NCBI GenBank assembly: GCA_024102795.1
Contig: JAGFJK010000239.1
Span: forward strand, 20,593-84,592
DNA from: Pirellulaceae bacterium
GTDB lineage: Bacteria > Planctomycetota > Planctomycetia > Pirellulales > Pirellulaceae
Direction: 5' to 3'
DNA length: 64,000 nt
Shown here: positions 8,459 through 17,731 of the stretch, piece after piece
Layout: each line of letters opens with the position of its first letter
Numbering within the stretch: the stretch's first letter is position 1
Position numbers and translations under genes: made by a program
Notes under the pieces: model-generated
The model's input: the letters and a program-made list of their open reading frames with translations, nothing else
The model's database searches: none
Told to the model about the DNA's origin: nothing

Positions 8459-10390
8459 ATGCTTCGAAAAACTCTCATCGCTGTGTCGCTGCTCTTGGCC
8501 GGCGGCTGCGTGGTTGCCTTCGTCAACGCCCAGGATCCCTTGCAGCAGGTGACCGAGCCCGGTGCAGCGATGTCGGCGGCGGAGCCTGGATCATTTCCCT
8601 TGGCGGGCGAGGGAGACCAGGTCCGGCCGCTGTCGCCGTACGGTTCGGCCGTGGTCCCCAGCGGCACATTCGAGGGTGCGGAGGCAGTGGAGGAGCCGCG
8701 GGGCGGTTTGCAGTCGGTTTTGAAACGTCCCTCGCGTGAGTTGGCTTCGCCCGCTGGCGGCGTGGAAGCAGTCGGCGGCGACGGATTTACGTCGCGGCGG
8801 CCGGCGCCCGCAGCGCAACCGGGCGACGTGCATGCGAGCCCGTATGATTTGTCCCCGCCGCGTCTGGTGCCGCCGGCGCCTCCGACCCTGGACGACGAGC
8901 CGTCGCCGAGCGATGGTTCCTCTGCCGCGACGGCTCCCACGGCATTGGCCCCCTTGCCGAATCGCCTGGCGTCGCGGGCAACTGCGCTGCGGACGGAAGC
9001 TGGCTCGACCGCCTTGCTCAGCGGCGAGTCCCCGGCGATCCGAGTGGACACCCGCGGACCGGCTTCGATCACCGTCGGCAAGCAAGCGGACTATATCGTG
9101 GAAGTGACCAACCTGGGGCAGAATCCGGTCGAGGGTTTGGACGTGGCTTTGGCCATACCCAGGACCGTGGTTGTGGCGGGAAGCGAGGCGGCGACGGGCA
9201 AGGTCGATACCCAACCCGGACGCGAAGGCGGCCAGATCATCTGGCAAGTGGATCGCCTCGGCCCGCAAGCGTCGGCCCAACTGCGGATTCGCCTGGTGCC
9301 ACAGCATCCGCGGGCCTTTGCCCTGGCGGTGGAGTGGTCGGTGCGGCCGGTGGTCACCCAGGCCGAGGTGCAGGTCCTGGAACCCAAGCTGGACCTGGTC
9401 ATCGGCGGTCCCAAGGACATCCTCTATGGCGAGACCAAGATCTACACATTGACCCTGTCGAACCCCGGTACGGGCAACGCCGAAAACGTGGCCATCACGC
9501 TGGGTGAATCGCCTGCCAGCGGAGCAACCCGGCAACTGGGCACGCTGGCCGCGGGCGAACGGCGGGAACTGGACATCGAGCTGACGGCGCGGGAGACAGG
9601 CACGATGCAGATCCAGGCCTTGGCGCTGGCCGACGGCGGACTGCGGGCCCAAGCCGAGATCAACGTGCAGGTGCGGCGAGCGATCCTGGAAGTGGCCGTT
9701 AGCGGACCACCGCGGCGGTTTGCCGGTTCGGCTGCCACGTATGCCGTCCGGGTGGCCAACACGGGCGACGCCGCCGCCGAGAACGTCGTCGCCTCGTTGC
9801 TGCTGCCCGAGGGCGCTCGCCTGATTGGCGGCCTGGCTGGCGCGCAGGCCGAGGCCGGGCAGATCCGCTGGCCCGTCGGGGTTTTGAATCCCGGCTCCGA
9901 GAAGCAGTTCCAACTGCAGGTGGAGCTCACGTTGCCCGGCGAAAACCGCCTGGAAGTCCGCACGGTGGCCGGGGAACTCACGGCCGCCAGCCAGATGTTG
10001 ACGCGGGTCGAGGCGCTGGCCGATCTGAAACTGCTGGTCAACGATCCGCGTGGTCCCAAATCGGTCGGTGAGGAAGTGGTTTACGAGATGGTGATCACCA
10101 ACCGTGGAACCAAGAGTGCCCGCAACGTGCAGGTGGTGGCCCAATTCACCGAGGGGATCGAGCCGACACGTGCGGATGGCGGGCCGGCCGAGCTGGTGCC
10201 CGGACAGGTGCTGTTCCAGCCGCTGGCCGAAATCGCTCCGGGCCAGAAGGTGGTGCTGAGTGTCGTGGCCAAGGCGTCCAAGGAAGGCAACCACGTCTTT
10301 CGGGCGAGCGTGAATTGTGCCGACCCGGAAACCCGGCTGGCGACCGAGGAAACCACGCGGTTCTATCCGGCCAGTGTCTTGGGGCCGTAG
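8459..10390 (+). CDS. Secreted DUF11/CARDB-like repeat protein
   Basis: 643 residues from the ATG at 8459; the frame is open far upstream but the signal peptide starts here (MLRKTLIAVSLLLAGGC). It may be a lipoprotein with Cys near residue 17, or be cut after VNA. Residues 30-190 are Pro/Ala/Gly-rich and probably disordered. From about 195 on there are four repeated beta-sandwich units with motifs such as YIVEVTNLGQNPVEGL, YTLTLSNPGTGNAENV, YAVRVANTGDAAAENV and YEMVITNRGTKSARNV. These are typical of DUF11/CARDB modules in cell-surface proteins. Likely envelope-associated; ligand unknown. Confidence 0.85.
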   Translation: MLRKTLIAVSLLLAGGCVVAFVNAQDPLQQVTEPGAAMSAAEPGSFPLAGEGDQVRPLSPYGSAVVPSGTFEGAEAVEEPRGGLQSVLKRPSRELASPAGGVEAVGGDGFTSRRPAPAAQPGDVHASPYDLSPPRLVPPAPPTLDDEPSPSDGSSAATAPTALAPLPNRLASRATALRTEAGSTALLSGESPAIRVDTRGPASITVGKQADYIVEVTNLGQNPVEGLDVALAIPRTVVVAGSEAATGKVDTQPGREGGQIIWQVDRLGPQASAQLRIRLVPQHPRAFALAVEWSVRPVVTQAEVQVLEPKLDLVIGGPKDILYGETKIYTLTLSNPGTGNAENVAITLGESPASGATRQLGTLAAGERRELDIELTARETGTMQIQALALADGGLRAQAEINVQVRRAILEVAVSGPPRRFAGSAATYAVRVANTGDAAAENVVASLLLPEGARLIGGLAGAQAEAGQIRWPVGVLNPGSEKQFQLQVELTLPGENRLEVRTVAGELTAASQMLTRVEALADLKLLVNDPRGPKSVGEEVVYEMVITNRGTKSARNVQVVAQFTEGIEPTRADGGPAELVPGQVLFQPLAEIAPGQKVVLSVVAKASKEGNHVFRASVNCADPETRLATEETTRFYPASVLGP

Positions 10391-10398
10391 GACGAAGG

Positions 10399-11628
10399 TT
10401 ACGACTCGGGCGAGCGGTCCGGCGGCTCGGCGTTCGCCCCGCGCTGGGCCGGCAGCAGGAACTCCAGGGGCTGTTCGGACAGCGGCCGGGCGATACGCAG
10501 GGCCAACTTGCCGTCCAGCAGTTCCTCGATCTTGCTGCCGACCACTTCCGCCCGCCAGCCGCGGGCCAGCAACGGCGGCTGGCCGTCGTCGCCCGTCGTC
10601 ATGCCGAGGTGATAGGCGATCAGTTCCCGCACGTCATCGGCCGTGCCGACGATGGCGGGAGACAGATCCATCGCTCGGCAGATACTGCTCAGGGCGACCG
10701 AGAGAAACTGTCCCAGCAGAATCATGGGCGGCCGGCTGTGGCGTTGCGGTTTGGCGGGCCAGTCACGTTCGGGCAGCTTGAGTGCCTGTTCGATCCGTTC
10801 CGAGATCTGCGGCAGGCTGCGCTGCAGGTGGCGATGTTCCAGACCGCGGACGGCTCGAATCCGTTTCGGGTCGGCCGTCTGCCGTTTGGCCAGTTCGACC
10901 AGCAGGTCGTCCCGCAAGACGCGCCGCGGCGGGCAGTTGCGGGCTTGCGCTTCGCTTTCGCGCCATCGCCACAGCTCGCGGACAATCGCCAGCCCCTGCC
11001 GCGAGATGCCGGACAGACCGGACACGCGCCGCCATCGTTCGGAGTTCTCGGCGTGCTCCACCCGCTCCTGCCAGGACTGCATTTCGTCGCTGAGCCACGA
11101 GCGCCGGTTCATCCGCGCGAGTCGGGTTTCCAATTCGTCCCGCAGGTCGCGCAGATGGATCACATCCTGCAAGGCATAGTCGAGCTGCCGCGAGGAGAGC
11201 GGCCGAGCCCGCCAGTTCGTCCGGGTTTCGCCCTTCTGCACCGACTTGCCCAGCAGGCGGTTGACCAGCGTGGCATACGACGCCGGGTATTCCAGTCCGA
11301 TCAGCCCGGCCGCAAGCTGCACGTCGAACAGGGCGTGCGGGCGCTGGCCGATCGCATCCAGCGAGAATCGCAGTTCCTCGCGCCCCGCATGCACCACCGT
11401 TTCGTGGCCCGGCCGCGCCAGGACTTCCCAGAACGGGGTCAAGTCGGAGACGGCCAGCGAGTCGATCACGGCCAGGCCACCGGCGGCGGCCACTTGAATC
11501 AGGCAGAGCTGCGGACGGAACGTGTCCTCCGACACGAATTCCGTATCGAAGGCGATCAGATCGGCCCCGGCCAGGTGCCGGCAGTACTCATGCAGTTCTG
11601 CGTCCGTGGTGATACTCTGGTACTGCAC
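10399..11628 (-). CDS. rnd: Ribonuclease D-like 3'-5' exonuclease
   Basis: 409 residues from a GTG at 11628; the open frame extends upstream without a better start, so the start is provisional. The DEDD exonuclease motifs are visible: FDTEFVSE (Exo I) near residues 27-34, HAGREELRF in the Exo II region, and YALQDVIHL (Exo III, YxxxD). A following HRDC-like helical region includes LPRRVLRDDLLVELAK-like and RGLEHRHLQ segments. RNase D trims tRNA and other structured RNA 3' ends. Length is close to that of the E. coli protein. It converges on the DUF11-type gene with an 8-bp gap. Confidence 0.85.
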   Translation of the reverse strand: MQYQSITTDAELHEYCRHLAGADLIAFDTEFVSEDTFRPQLCLIQVAAAGGLAVIDSLAVSDLTPFWEVLARPGHETVVHAGREELRFSLDAIGQRPHALFDVQLAAGLIGLEYPASYATLVNRLLGKSVQKGETRTNWRARPLSSRQLDYALQDVIHLRDLRDELETRLARMNRRSWLSDEMQSWQERVEHAENSERWRRVSGLSGISRQGLAIVRELWRWRESEAQARNCPPRRVLRDDLLVELAKRQTADPKRIRAVRGLEHRHLQRSLPQISERIEQALKLPERDWPAKPQRHSRPPMILLGQFLSVALSSICRAMDLSPAIVGTADDVRELIAYHLGMTTGDDGQPPLLARGWRAEVVGSKIEELLDGKLALRIARPLSEQPLEFLLPAQRGANAEPPDRSPES

Positions 11629-11800
11629 TCGCCGTCGGCTTTCTTCATGGCGGAACCCTGGAATGATTTCGGCGCATCTTAGCCGAAGGATCGCCCCGTT
11701 TCCAGCGGCCCGCCCTGGCACGGGCCTTTGTGGAACGCGCCGGCTTTCTGTTACATTGCCAGCCAGCGTTCGCCCCTGGTGGCTCGCACGAGTGAACTTG

Positions 11801-12394
11801 ATGAGCGAAACCTGGTTGAAACCGAATCGTCGAGCGTTGCTGGTAGCGCTGGTCCCGCCGGCGGCGCTGGTCGTCGCCGGTGGCGGGCTGGCGGCCGCGG
11901 TGCGAGGTCATTCCACCGCGGCGTTCTGGCTGGGCCTGCTGCTGGCCGCGGTGGGGCTGCTGGGAACGTTGGGGCTGATCCTGCTGCTCCGCCTGCCGCG
12001 GCTGGCCTTCGCGGACGGCTGCCTGCTGGTTTACCTGCGGGGCTGGCAGCCGGAGCGGGTGCCGATTGAGCTGGTGGAGGTGTTTTTCGCGGGGCAGGGG
12101 CCGAGCATGATGCCACGAGTGCGGGGACAAGATCCGGAGTCGACGTCCGAGGTGGCGACGATCGTCGTGCGACTGGCCGAGTCGGCTCCCGAGTGGGCGC
12201 AGCGTCGCGTGAATCGCTCGCTGGGTCACTGGTGCGAGGGCTACATCACCATTCGCGGCACGTGGTGCGAGCCGCTCAGTCCGGCATTGATCCTGGAACT
12301 GAATCGGCGCCTGGTCCAGGCTCACCGCCAGCAACGCGCCGCCAAGGACAGTGCCCGGCAGATGGCGGACCTGCGTTCTGAGGACGGTCGATGA
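11801..12394 (+). CDS. Membrane protein of unknown function
   Basis: 197 residues from the ATG at 11801; a GTG three codons upstream is an alternative. Two hydrophobic stretches near residues 12-31 and 39-61 are likely transmembrane helices. The following soluble part has ADGCLLVYLRGWQPERVPIELV and a C-terminal charged helix. I do not recognise a family. The stop overlaps the next gene by ATGA, so it is co-transcribed with the MfnB-like enzyme; no functional link is evident. Confidence 0.75.
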   Translation: MSETWLKPNRRALLVALVPPAALVVAGGGLAAAVRGHSTAAFWLGLLLAAVGLLGTLGLILLLRLPRLAFADGCLLVYLRGWQPERVPIELVEVFFAGQGPSMMPRVRGQDPESTSEVATIVVRLAESAPEWAQRRVNRSLGHWCEGYITIRGTWCEPLSPALILELNRRLVQAHRQQRAAKDSARQMADLRSEDGR

Positions 12395-13092
12395 CGGGAC
12401 TGCTGGTCAGTGTGCGCAGCGCGGCCGAGGCAATCGCGGCGCTCGATGGCGGCGCCGACGTGATTGACGTCAAGGAACCTCGCGCCGGATCGCTGGGCGC
12501 GGCGCCGGCGGACGTGATGGCCGAAGTGGTGAAGGCAGTGGGCGGCCGAGTTCCGGTCAGCGCGGCGCTGGGAGAACTGGCGGACCGGCCGGCTGCTGAG
12601 GTTCCGCCTGGACTGGCCTGGGCAAAAGTCGGACTGGCTCGGACGGTCGAACTGGCGGACTGGCCGACCCGCTGGCGCGATTTGTTCGCCGGCCTGCCGC
12701 CGGATACGCGACCGGTGGCGGTCTGCTACGCGGACTGGCGCTCCTCCGCCGCTCCTCCGCCCAGCGAAATCGTGCACCACGGAGGGCCTGCGGGCTGCCG
12801 CACGTTGCTGATTGACACCTGGGACAAGAGCCGCGGCGATCTGTTCCAGTGGATGACGTTCGGCGAGCTGCAGTCGTTGATCGAGTTGGCCCGCGGGCAG
12901 CGTTGGCTGGTCGTGTTGGCGGGTTCGTTGCGGCTGGAGTCGTTGCCGTCAGCTTTGCGACTCGAACCCGACCTGCTGGCAGTTCGCGGCGCCGCCGCGG
13001 AGCCTGACCGCAATGGCATGATCCGAGCCGAGCGCGTGGCCGAACTGGTGCGAACCATCCGGCGTTGCCAGGCCGCGCTGCGCGAAGCGTAG
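12391..13092 (+). CDS. mfnB: (5-formylfuran-3-yl)methyl phosphate synthase-like protein (MfnB/DUF556)
   Basis: 233 residues, close to the usual length of about 235. The opening LLVSVRSAAEAIAALDGGADVIDVKEPRAGSLGA carries the DVKxPxxGSLGA signature that holds the Schiff-base lysine (here near residue 27) in archaeal MfnB. A LLIDTWDK segment and a late AGSL strand fit the TIM-barrel layout. MfnB condenses two glyceraldehyde 3-phosphate molecules to the furan precursor of methanofuran. Some planctomycetes carry methanofuran/methanopterin-linked C1 genes, so this probably belongs to that pathway, although no other C1 gene is in the window. Confidence 0.85.
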   Translation: MTGLLVSVRSAAEAIAALDGGADVIDVKEPRAGSLGAAPADVMAEVVKAVGGRVPVSAALGELADRPAAEVPPGLAWAKVGLARTVELADWPTRWRDLFAGLPPDTRPVAVCYADWRSSAAPPPSEIVHHGGPAGCRTLLIDTWDKSRGDLFQWMTFGELQSLIELARGQRWLVVLAGSLRLESLPSALRLEPDLLAVRGAAAEPDRNGMIRAERVAELVRTIRRCQAALREA

Positions 13093-13256
13093 CGCGGCTG
13101 ACACCAGTCTGGACCGCGTGAATTCTTGCCCATTTGCTTGACTTTTGCCATTGGCACTCGGATACTGCCCTCTTCCCGTGTGCGGAACAGGAGTGCTCGG
13201 CGAGAAAGGATGCACAGTGCTGCTAACGGACTCGTTTCAGTCAAGGAGACGTAGCT

Positions 13257-13469
13257 GTGCCCAACACCGTGCTCGAAGCGATCAAGATGGGCATCTGGGA
13301 TTTCGAACCAAGAGAGCGCGAAACCAATCGTTTCGAGGCCACTCAGGCCTTGCCGGGAACGGCCGAGAAGCTGGCCGTGCTGTCCGCGCGAGTGCAGCGC
13401 GGTTTGCCCTTGTGGCATCCTTCGGACCGGCGCACGTTCGACGATTCCGAAGTGGCCGCCACGCGTTGA
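13257..13469 (+). CDS. Small conserved-looking protein, function unknown
   Basis: 70 residues from a GTG at 13257, preceded by a strong AAGGAGA site at 13243-13249 with 7 bp spacing, which decides the start. The peptide MPNTVLEAIKMGIWDFEP is followed by a TAEKLAVLSARVQRGLPLW segment. No signal peptide or membrane segment. The strong ribosome-binding site supports real expression, but I cannot name a family. Confidence 0.65.
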   Translation: MPNTVLEAIKMGIWDFEPRERETNRFEATQALPGTAEKLAVLSARVQRGLPLWHPSDRRTFDDSEVAATR

Positions 13470-13539
13470 ACCGCCATGTCGCGCGACCCGCGGGTGCTGG
13501 AAACTCCGGGACGTGCGAGGGGGGCAGGTTGACCTTCCG

Positions 13540-14607
13540 CTAGTCCCGCGGATTGCGGCGGGGCAGCAGGACCTGCAATTGCCTCCAGAGCAGCCGCTGT
13601 TGCCAGTGCGCGACCATGTCCTGCAACGCGGGGCGCTGCAGCGGATCCGCTCGTGCCAGCCATTGTTCCACCCACCGCGCCAGTTCCAGCCACTTGGCTG
13701 CCGGTGGCGCGGGCCGCCCAGTCTTGGTACCGTCCGGTCCGATGACTTGCACCAGGTCCCAGGTCGCCAGCCGATCCAATTGCCGATCCACGTAGGACTG
13801 GCGATCCCGGGCCGCCAGCAACTCGTATTCGGCCAGCCGGTTGTGCAGCCAGGCTTCCATCAGCAGGCCGCAGTTGTCCCGCAGCCGCTCGCGGCGCGGC
13901 GCCTCCAGGGCGCTTAACAAACCCTGGCCCGAAGCGCCGGAGTCCAGCGAGCGCGCGATTCTTTCCGCCAGATCCTGGCGAAAGGCCCGCGGATACTGGC
14001 TCAAGTCATCTTGCGACAGCCAGCAGATGAAGCCATCCGAGATCGCCCGGTTCAGCTCGTCGCGCGACTGCGGATCGGCCTGCCGCACCCATTCGGACAA
14101 CTGCTCCAGCACCTGGCTCGACGATCCGGCGGACGCCGACCCGTCCGCTGCGGCGGAACCGGCGGTCGGCGGCTCACTGGCCGCAAGCTGTTGCTGCGCG
14201 CTGGTCCAGACGATCAGCGCTCGGACCTGACGATCCAGGAACTGCAGGCGTTCGGTTGCCAGCAGCGACGCGTACTGCCGCGCTCGCAGCAGGAACCAGT
14301 GCCGCTGGAGGATCTGGCAGTTATGAGCCAACCGGTGCCGGAGCGCGGGCGGCAGCGGCCGCGTGGTGGCGGGCAACTCCAAGCCGGCCTCCAGTTCCTG
14401 CTGCCAGCGGTCCACCAGCGCCGTCCGCACCTGGTCGCTTTGCCGTTGCAGGTCCCGCTGCACCAGCCACCGCAGCAATTGCGGCCGGCTGGCATGCTCA
14501 GGCGGCGGCAAACAAAGCGACCAGGCAGCCGCCAGCAGCAGCCCCAGCGCGCCTGCCACAGCCAGCGATGCGCCCCAGAGAATCAGGCGGCGGCGGTGAA
14601 GGTTCAT
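13540..14607 (-). CDS. Single-pass membrane protein of unknown function
   Basis: 355 residues from the ATG at 14607; the frame is open upstream but the membrane signal starts here (MNLHRRRLILWGASLAV...). One hydrophobic segment near residues 9-31 is followed by a long, mostly helical, Gln/Leu/Arg-rich region. Two halves share loosely similar phrases: HNCQILQRHWFLLRARQY and DNCGLLMEAWLHNRLAEY. This suggests an internal duplication of about 190 residues. I do not recognise the family. Confidence 0.75.
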   Translation of the reverse strand: MNLHRRRLILWGASLAVAGALGLLLAAAWSLCLPPPEHASRPQLLRWLVQRDLQRQSDQVRTALVDRWQQELEAGLELPATTRPLPPALRHRLAHNCQILQRHWFLLRARQYASLLATERLQFLDRQVRALIVWTSAQQQLAASEPPTAGSAAADGSASAGSSSQVLEQLSEWVRQADPQSRDELNRAISDGFICWLSQDDLSQYPRAFRQDLAERIARSLDSGASGQGLLSALEAPRRERLRDNCGLLMEAWLHNRLAEYELLAARDRQSYVDRQLDRLATWDLVQVIGPDGTKTGRPAPPAAKWLELARWVEQWLARADPLQRPALQDMVAHWQQRLLWRQLQVLLPRRNPRD

Positions 14608-14945
14608 ACAGTCGGCTGTCCCCGTTCCAACGCCCGTTCCAAGGGTCGAATTCCACGCGGGCCACCCGCCCCGTCTACCTGGCGACTCGGCTACTCGGTT
14701 GTTTGGCGACGCGGCTACCTGGCTTCCGGCTCTGGGAAGTCGGCTGTGGCAGCTCATCGCGATGTGCCAGATCATACGTCCTGGCCGAGATTGCTCCAAC
14801 GCCGATTCCGGCCCTGGGCTGCTGGAATAGCGCCTCTACAGCCGGCCACTTTCTGTTACACTGTCGGGGCAGCCAGATTCGATTTTTCCGCCGGCGACGA
14901 GACGCTCCCCGCTCGTCCCTCGGCCTTGCCAGAAGGGTGCACCGA
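14608..14945. other. Intergenic region between divergent genes
   Basis: 338 bp with no plausible coding frame. It contains a short repetitive stretch around 14675-14735 built from CTACCTGGC/CGACTCGGCTAC-like phrases. Promoters for both flanking genes should lie here but none could be placed with confidence. Confidence 0.4.
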
Positions 14946-15254
14946 ATGCCAAGCTTCAGCACGGAAGTGAATCATACGTTGGGGCGGGAACGAGCCACCG
15001 AGATGCTGAAGGATTTCGTTCTCCGCGTGCGCGACCGCTACAAGGACCAGGTCAGCCAGTTAGACGGCGGCTGGAACGACAACGTGCTCGACTTCAGCTT
15101 GACCACGTACGGATTCAAAATCACCGGGTCGCTGATCGTGGAGGACACCAGGGTGCGGCTGGAAGGAAATCTGCCCTTTGCCGCCCTGGCCTTTCGCGGC
15201 AAGATCGAACAGTCGATCGCCGACGAGATCCGCAAGGAGTTGAGCTCGTCCTAG
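14946..15254 (+). CDS. Polyhydroxyalkanoic acid system family protein (PHA_gran_rgn-like)
   Basis: 102 residues. The pattern, an N-terminal VNHTLGRERATEMLKDF helix, a DNVLDFSLTTYGFKITG beta pair, LEGNLPFAALAFRGKIE and a C-terminal EIRKEL, matches the short PHA_gran_rgn proteins. In that family the name comes from association with PHA granules, but many members are of unknown role. No PHA synthase is nearby, so a granule role is not supported here. Confidence 0.75.
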   Translation: MPSFSTEVNHTLGRERATEMLKDFVLRVRDRYKDQVSQLDGGWNDNVLDFSLTTYGFKITGSLIVEDTRVRLEGNLPFAALAFRGKIEQSIADEIRKELSSS

Positions 15255-15412
15255 CGAGGTGAACGCCGCCATGTCCATCCAGGGAGGCGGACTCCGGGCG
15301 TGGCGCCAGTGGGAGTTGGTATTCCGCCGGGATTCGCGCAGCTTGCGCCGCGGCGCGACCTATACTTGTCGGACTGGCGATCTCTGTTCACGACCAGCGT
15401 TCCGCGACAGGT

Positions 15413-16084
15413 ATGCCGACCATGTCCATCAGTCCGCGCACTGAAATTCTGGCCCGGCGGGCCGGGCGCTTGCTGCGTTTTCGAGTCCCGTTGATTGTGG
15501 CGGTGGCGTTCAACGCAGTGCTGCTGGTCCGGATCCCGCTGGCCGAGGTCTTGCCGGGCTCACGGCAGGCACCCGCCCAACCGTCCGCCATTGCTGGCCG
15601 GGCGGATCGTCCCGTGGAACACTCGGCCGGCGAATTGCCGGTGGAAAAACCGCTGGCGGTTCCCGATCCGCGGGCAACAACGCGCCACGAAGCCGGGCAA
15701 CAGTTCCTCGCGCAAGTCGAGAGCACCGCGGGCGCGGTGGGAGCCTGGTCCGCCGGCGCCTGGCAACAACTGTCGCGGTCCGTACCGGGACTGGTAAACG
15801 GCAAACGGGCCAGCCGCTCCGACCAAGGGCGATTGCGGTTGGTCAACCCTGCCGCCAACGGCGGCGAGGTCCGCTTGCTGATCAATGGCCAGTTACACAG
15901 CCTGCCGCCGGGCGGTGAACTGGTCGAGCCAGCCGGCGAACCTTGGGCCGTCCAGTTTCATCGGGGCGACGAACTGGGCAACGCCATGTACTCGCTCGGA
16001 CCGGGTACGTACACGTTTCGCGTCAGCGAGCGCGGCTGGAACCTGGCTCCCGCGCCCTGGCACTCACTCGGTCCGACGCGCTGA
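15413..16084 (+). CDS. Membrane-anchored protein of unknown function
   Basis: 223 residues from the ATG at 15413; a second ATG three codons later is equally possible. One hydrophobic segment near residues 24-45 (FRVPLIVAVAFNAVLLVRI) follows a basic N-terminus, so the protein is probably anchored with its bulk outside. Residues 140-215 look like a small beta domain (LRLVNPAANGGEVRLLING and YSLGPGTYTFRVSERGW). The 3' end overlaps the convergent downstream gene by 21 bp. Confidence 0.7.
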   Translation: MPTMSISPRTEILARRAGRLLRFRVPLIVAVAFNAVLLVRIPLAEVLPGSRQAPAQPSAIAGRADRPVEHSAGELPVEKPLAVPDPRATTRHEAGQQFLAQVESTAGAVGAWSAGAWQQLSRSVPGLVNGKRASRSDQGRLRLVNPAANGGEVRLLINGQLHSLPPGGELVEPAGEPWAVQFHRGDELGNAMYSLGPGTYTFRVSERGWNLAPAPWHSLGPTR

Positions 16085-16789
16085 CGGCGGAATCACGTTG
16101 CGGGGGAGTTCCGCGTCCGGCTTGACCTCAATCGGGCCGATCTCAGCGCCGGTCGAAACAGGGCCCGCCCCATCCGTGCTCGCCGCGTTCGTGCCCGTCT
16201 CCTGCGTGCCCGTCTCCTGCGTGCCCGTCTCCTGCGTGCTTGTCGAATCCGTCGTTAACCTGCCGCTCGGGACGTCCGCGAAGGCGGGACGAGCACAAGT
16301 GGTCGCGTGAGCGCAGGCCGGTTCCGACCGGCGGAAGCTCTGGAACAGGTCGGAAATAGCGCACAGGGGGCAATCCACCATCGGCTCGCAACCACACGGT
16401 CGTTGGCGCAGGTGACTCCGCGGTGCTCCCCCGCCGCAGTCGCAGGCCGGGGTCGCCGAACAGTCCCGGCAGTCGGCGCCGGGCGCTTCGGCGCAGGATG
16501 TGCCGCAAGCCGGCTTGCGCAGCCGCTGGTGGCAGGAACCGTGATTGTGGTGCAGGTGCTCTTCGCAGTAGTTGGTCCAGAGATGGCCGGCCGGGTACTT
16601 CCACCAGATGCCGGCCGCGCCAGGCGGCAGGATCACGGGAGCCGCGTCGTAGGGCGAGGCGAGTGGTTCGGCGATCCCCACGGACACCGCGCCGGGAGCT
16701 GCGCCGCCGGACTCCTCTTGAGCTCGACCCTCCCGCGGATTCCAACAGGCACAACCGACCGCCAGTGATAACAAGATCCATTTTTTCAT
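16064..16789 (-). CDS. Secreted cysteine-rich protein of unknown function
   Basis: 241 residues from the ATG at 16789 (MKKWILLSLAVGCACWNP), a signal peptide probably cut after GRA or acylated at a cysteine. The middle holds many Cys and His residues (NYCEEHLHHNHGSCHQRL, CDCGGG, CGCEPMVDCPLC), suggesting metal binding or disulfides. Near the C-terminus a QETGT pentapeptide is repeated three times in tandem. I do not recognise a family, but short Cys/His-rich secreted proteins of this kind occur in planctomycetes. The last 21 bp overlap the convergent gene. Confidence 0.7.
   Translation of the reverse strand: MKKWILLSLAVGCACWNPREGRAQEESGGAAPGAVSVGIAEPLASPYDAAPVILPPGAAGIWWKYPAGHLWTNYCEEHLHHNHGSCHQRLRKPACGTSCAEAPGADCRDCSATPACDCGGGAPRSHLRQRPCGCEPMVDCPLCAISDLFQSFRRSEPACAHATTCARPAFADVPSGRLTTDSTSTQETGTQETGTQETGTNAASTDGAGPVSTGAEIGPIEVKPDAELPRNVIPPSARRTE
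16191..16243 (+). repeat. 15-bp tandem repeat inside the cysteine-rich gene
   Basis: Three copies of GTGCCCGTCTCCTGC plus a diverged partial copy. They encode the QETGT repeats on the minus strand, and the copy number could vary without a frameshift. Confidence 0.8.
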
Positions 16790-17218
16790 CGGTTCCACTC
16801 CTGCGAACAAGTCAGGTGGCGGCGCCGCACCGTCGGCACCGGAGGCCTCATCCTCCTACATGACTCGGCGCGCGGCTGTAAATCGAATCAGCTTGCGCGG
16901 CGGGCGTTGTCTGGCTGGCAATTCAGACAGACCTGCTACGCTCCACATTCGAAGCGCTTGCGGCGCTGATCCTACGACCGATAGAAGCGGCGGTACGCCG
17001 CGCCGGGCCAGGAAGCGGTTGACGAGATTGTGCGTCGTGTAGCGCCGCGGGGCGCGACGTTGGCGCGCATGACAACACCTGCAACGGTCCCGCGCCGAAC
17101 GCCAGCGCGTTCGGCGAAACTGTCGCATTCCTTGCGATCGCGGACAAGCGAACCGCGACGGGCCGTCGCGCGCCGAAAGATTCTTCACCGCGCGCCAACC
17201 GTTCGATCCGCTGAATCG
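16790..17218. other. Intergenic region without a gene
   Basis: 429 bp. The open frames here are Arg-rich and have no signal or motif, so they look non-coding. The only clear structure is a perfect hairpin at 17093-17116. Confidence 0.45.
17093..17116. repeat. Perfect 10-bp hairpin
   Basis: CGCCGAACGC, a four-base loop CAGC, and GCGTTCGGCG. There is no T run on either side, so it is not a classic Rho-independent terminator; it could stabilise a 3' end or be a protein site. Confidence 0.6.
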
Positions 17219-17731
17219 TCACATCTCGACCGCTTCCAACGCCCGTTCGAACTGGCGCGCCTGGAACAAGAAACGCGTGGTCCAGAACATGCCCAGCACC
17301 GCGGCCGTCGCGCCCGCCAGGTAGGTCGTCGAATGCGAGCTGCCGGACAGGACCAGCAAGACGGTCGAAACGCTGACGGCAAGCAGGGCCACGGTCAGCG
17401 AACTGGACATGCGGTGCAATGTCTTGCCGAGGAAGCCCGGCAGTTCGTTGGTCGCCGCTCGTGTTGATGCCGCGTCGGGCGCGGAGTCGGTGGCGACCAG
17501 ACCGGACAAGGCGTCGAGCCGTCGCAGCATGGCATCCAGGTCGCCGCCGCTCATGGGCGAGGCCGGCGCCTGGACCTCGTCTTCGGAATCGTCGCCGCCC
17601 AGGATCAATTCGTCCAACTCCTGGTCCCAGTCGTCTTCCCGCGGCCGGTCGAAATGTTCGGCGGGAGTCGGCAGCCCGGGGCCCTCGTCACTCGGTGGCG
17701 AACCCGACCATTGATCGTCCACGTCGCTCAT
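17219..17731 (-). CDS. Two-helix membrane protein of unknown function
   Basis: 170 residues. The N-terminal 80 residues are acidic and probably disordered (EDDWDQELDELILGGDDSED). Two hydrophobic helices lie near residues 112-131 and 136-152 (SLTVALLAVSVSTVLLVLSG and TYLAGATAAVLGMFW). No family recognised. It is probably an inner-membrane protein with a cytoplasmic acidic tail. Confidence 0.7.
   Translation of the reverse strand: MSDVDDQWSGSPPSDEGPGLPTPAEHFDRPREDDWDQELDELILGGDDSEDEVQAPASPMSGGDLDAMLRRLDALSGLVATDSAPDAASTRAATNELPGFLGKTLHRMSSSLTVALLAVSVSTVLLVLSGSSHSTTYLAGATAAVLGMFWTTRFLFQARQFERALEAVEM

Noticed and set aside
17093..17116. Rho-independent terminator
   Set aside because: The stem is perfect but no T run follows on either strand.
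16856..17188. 110-residue minus-strand frame in an otherwise empty region
   Set aside because: Arg/Cys-rich composition, no signal, no ribosome-binding site; looks random.
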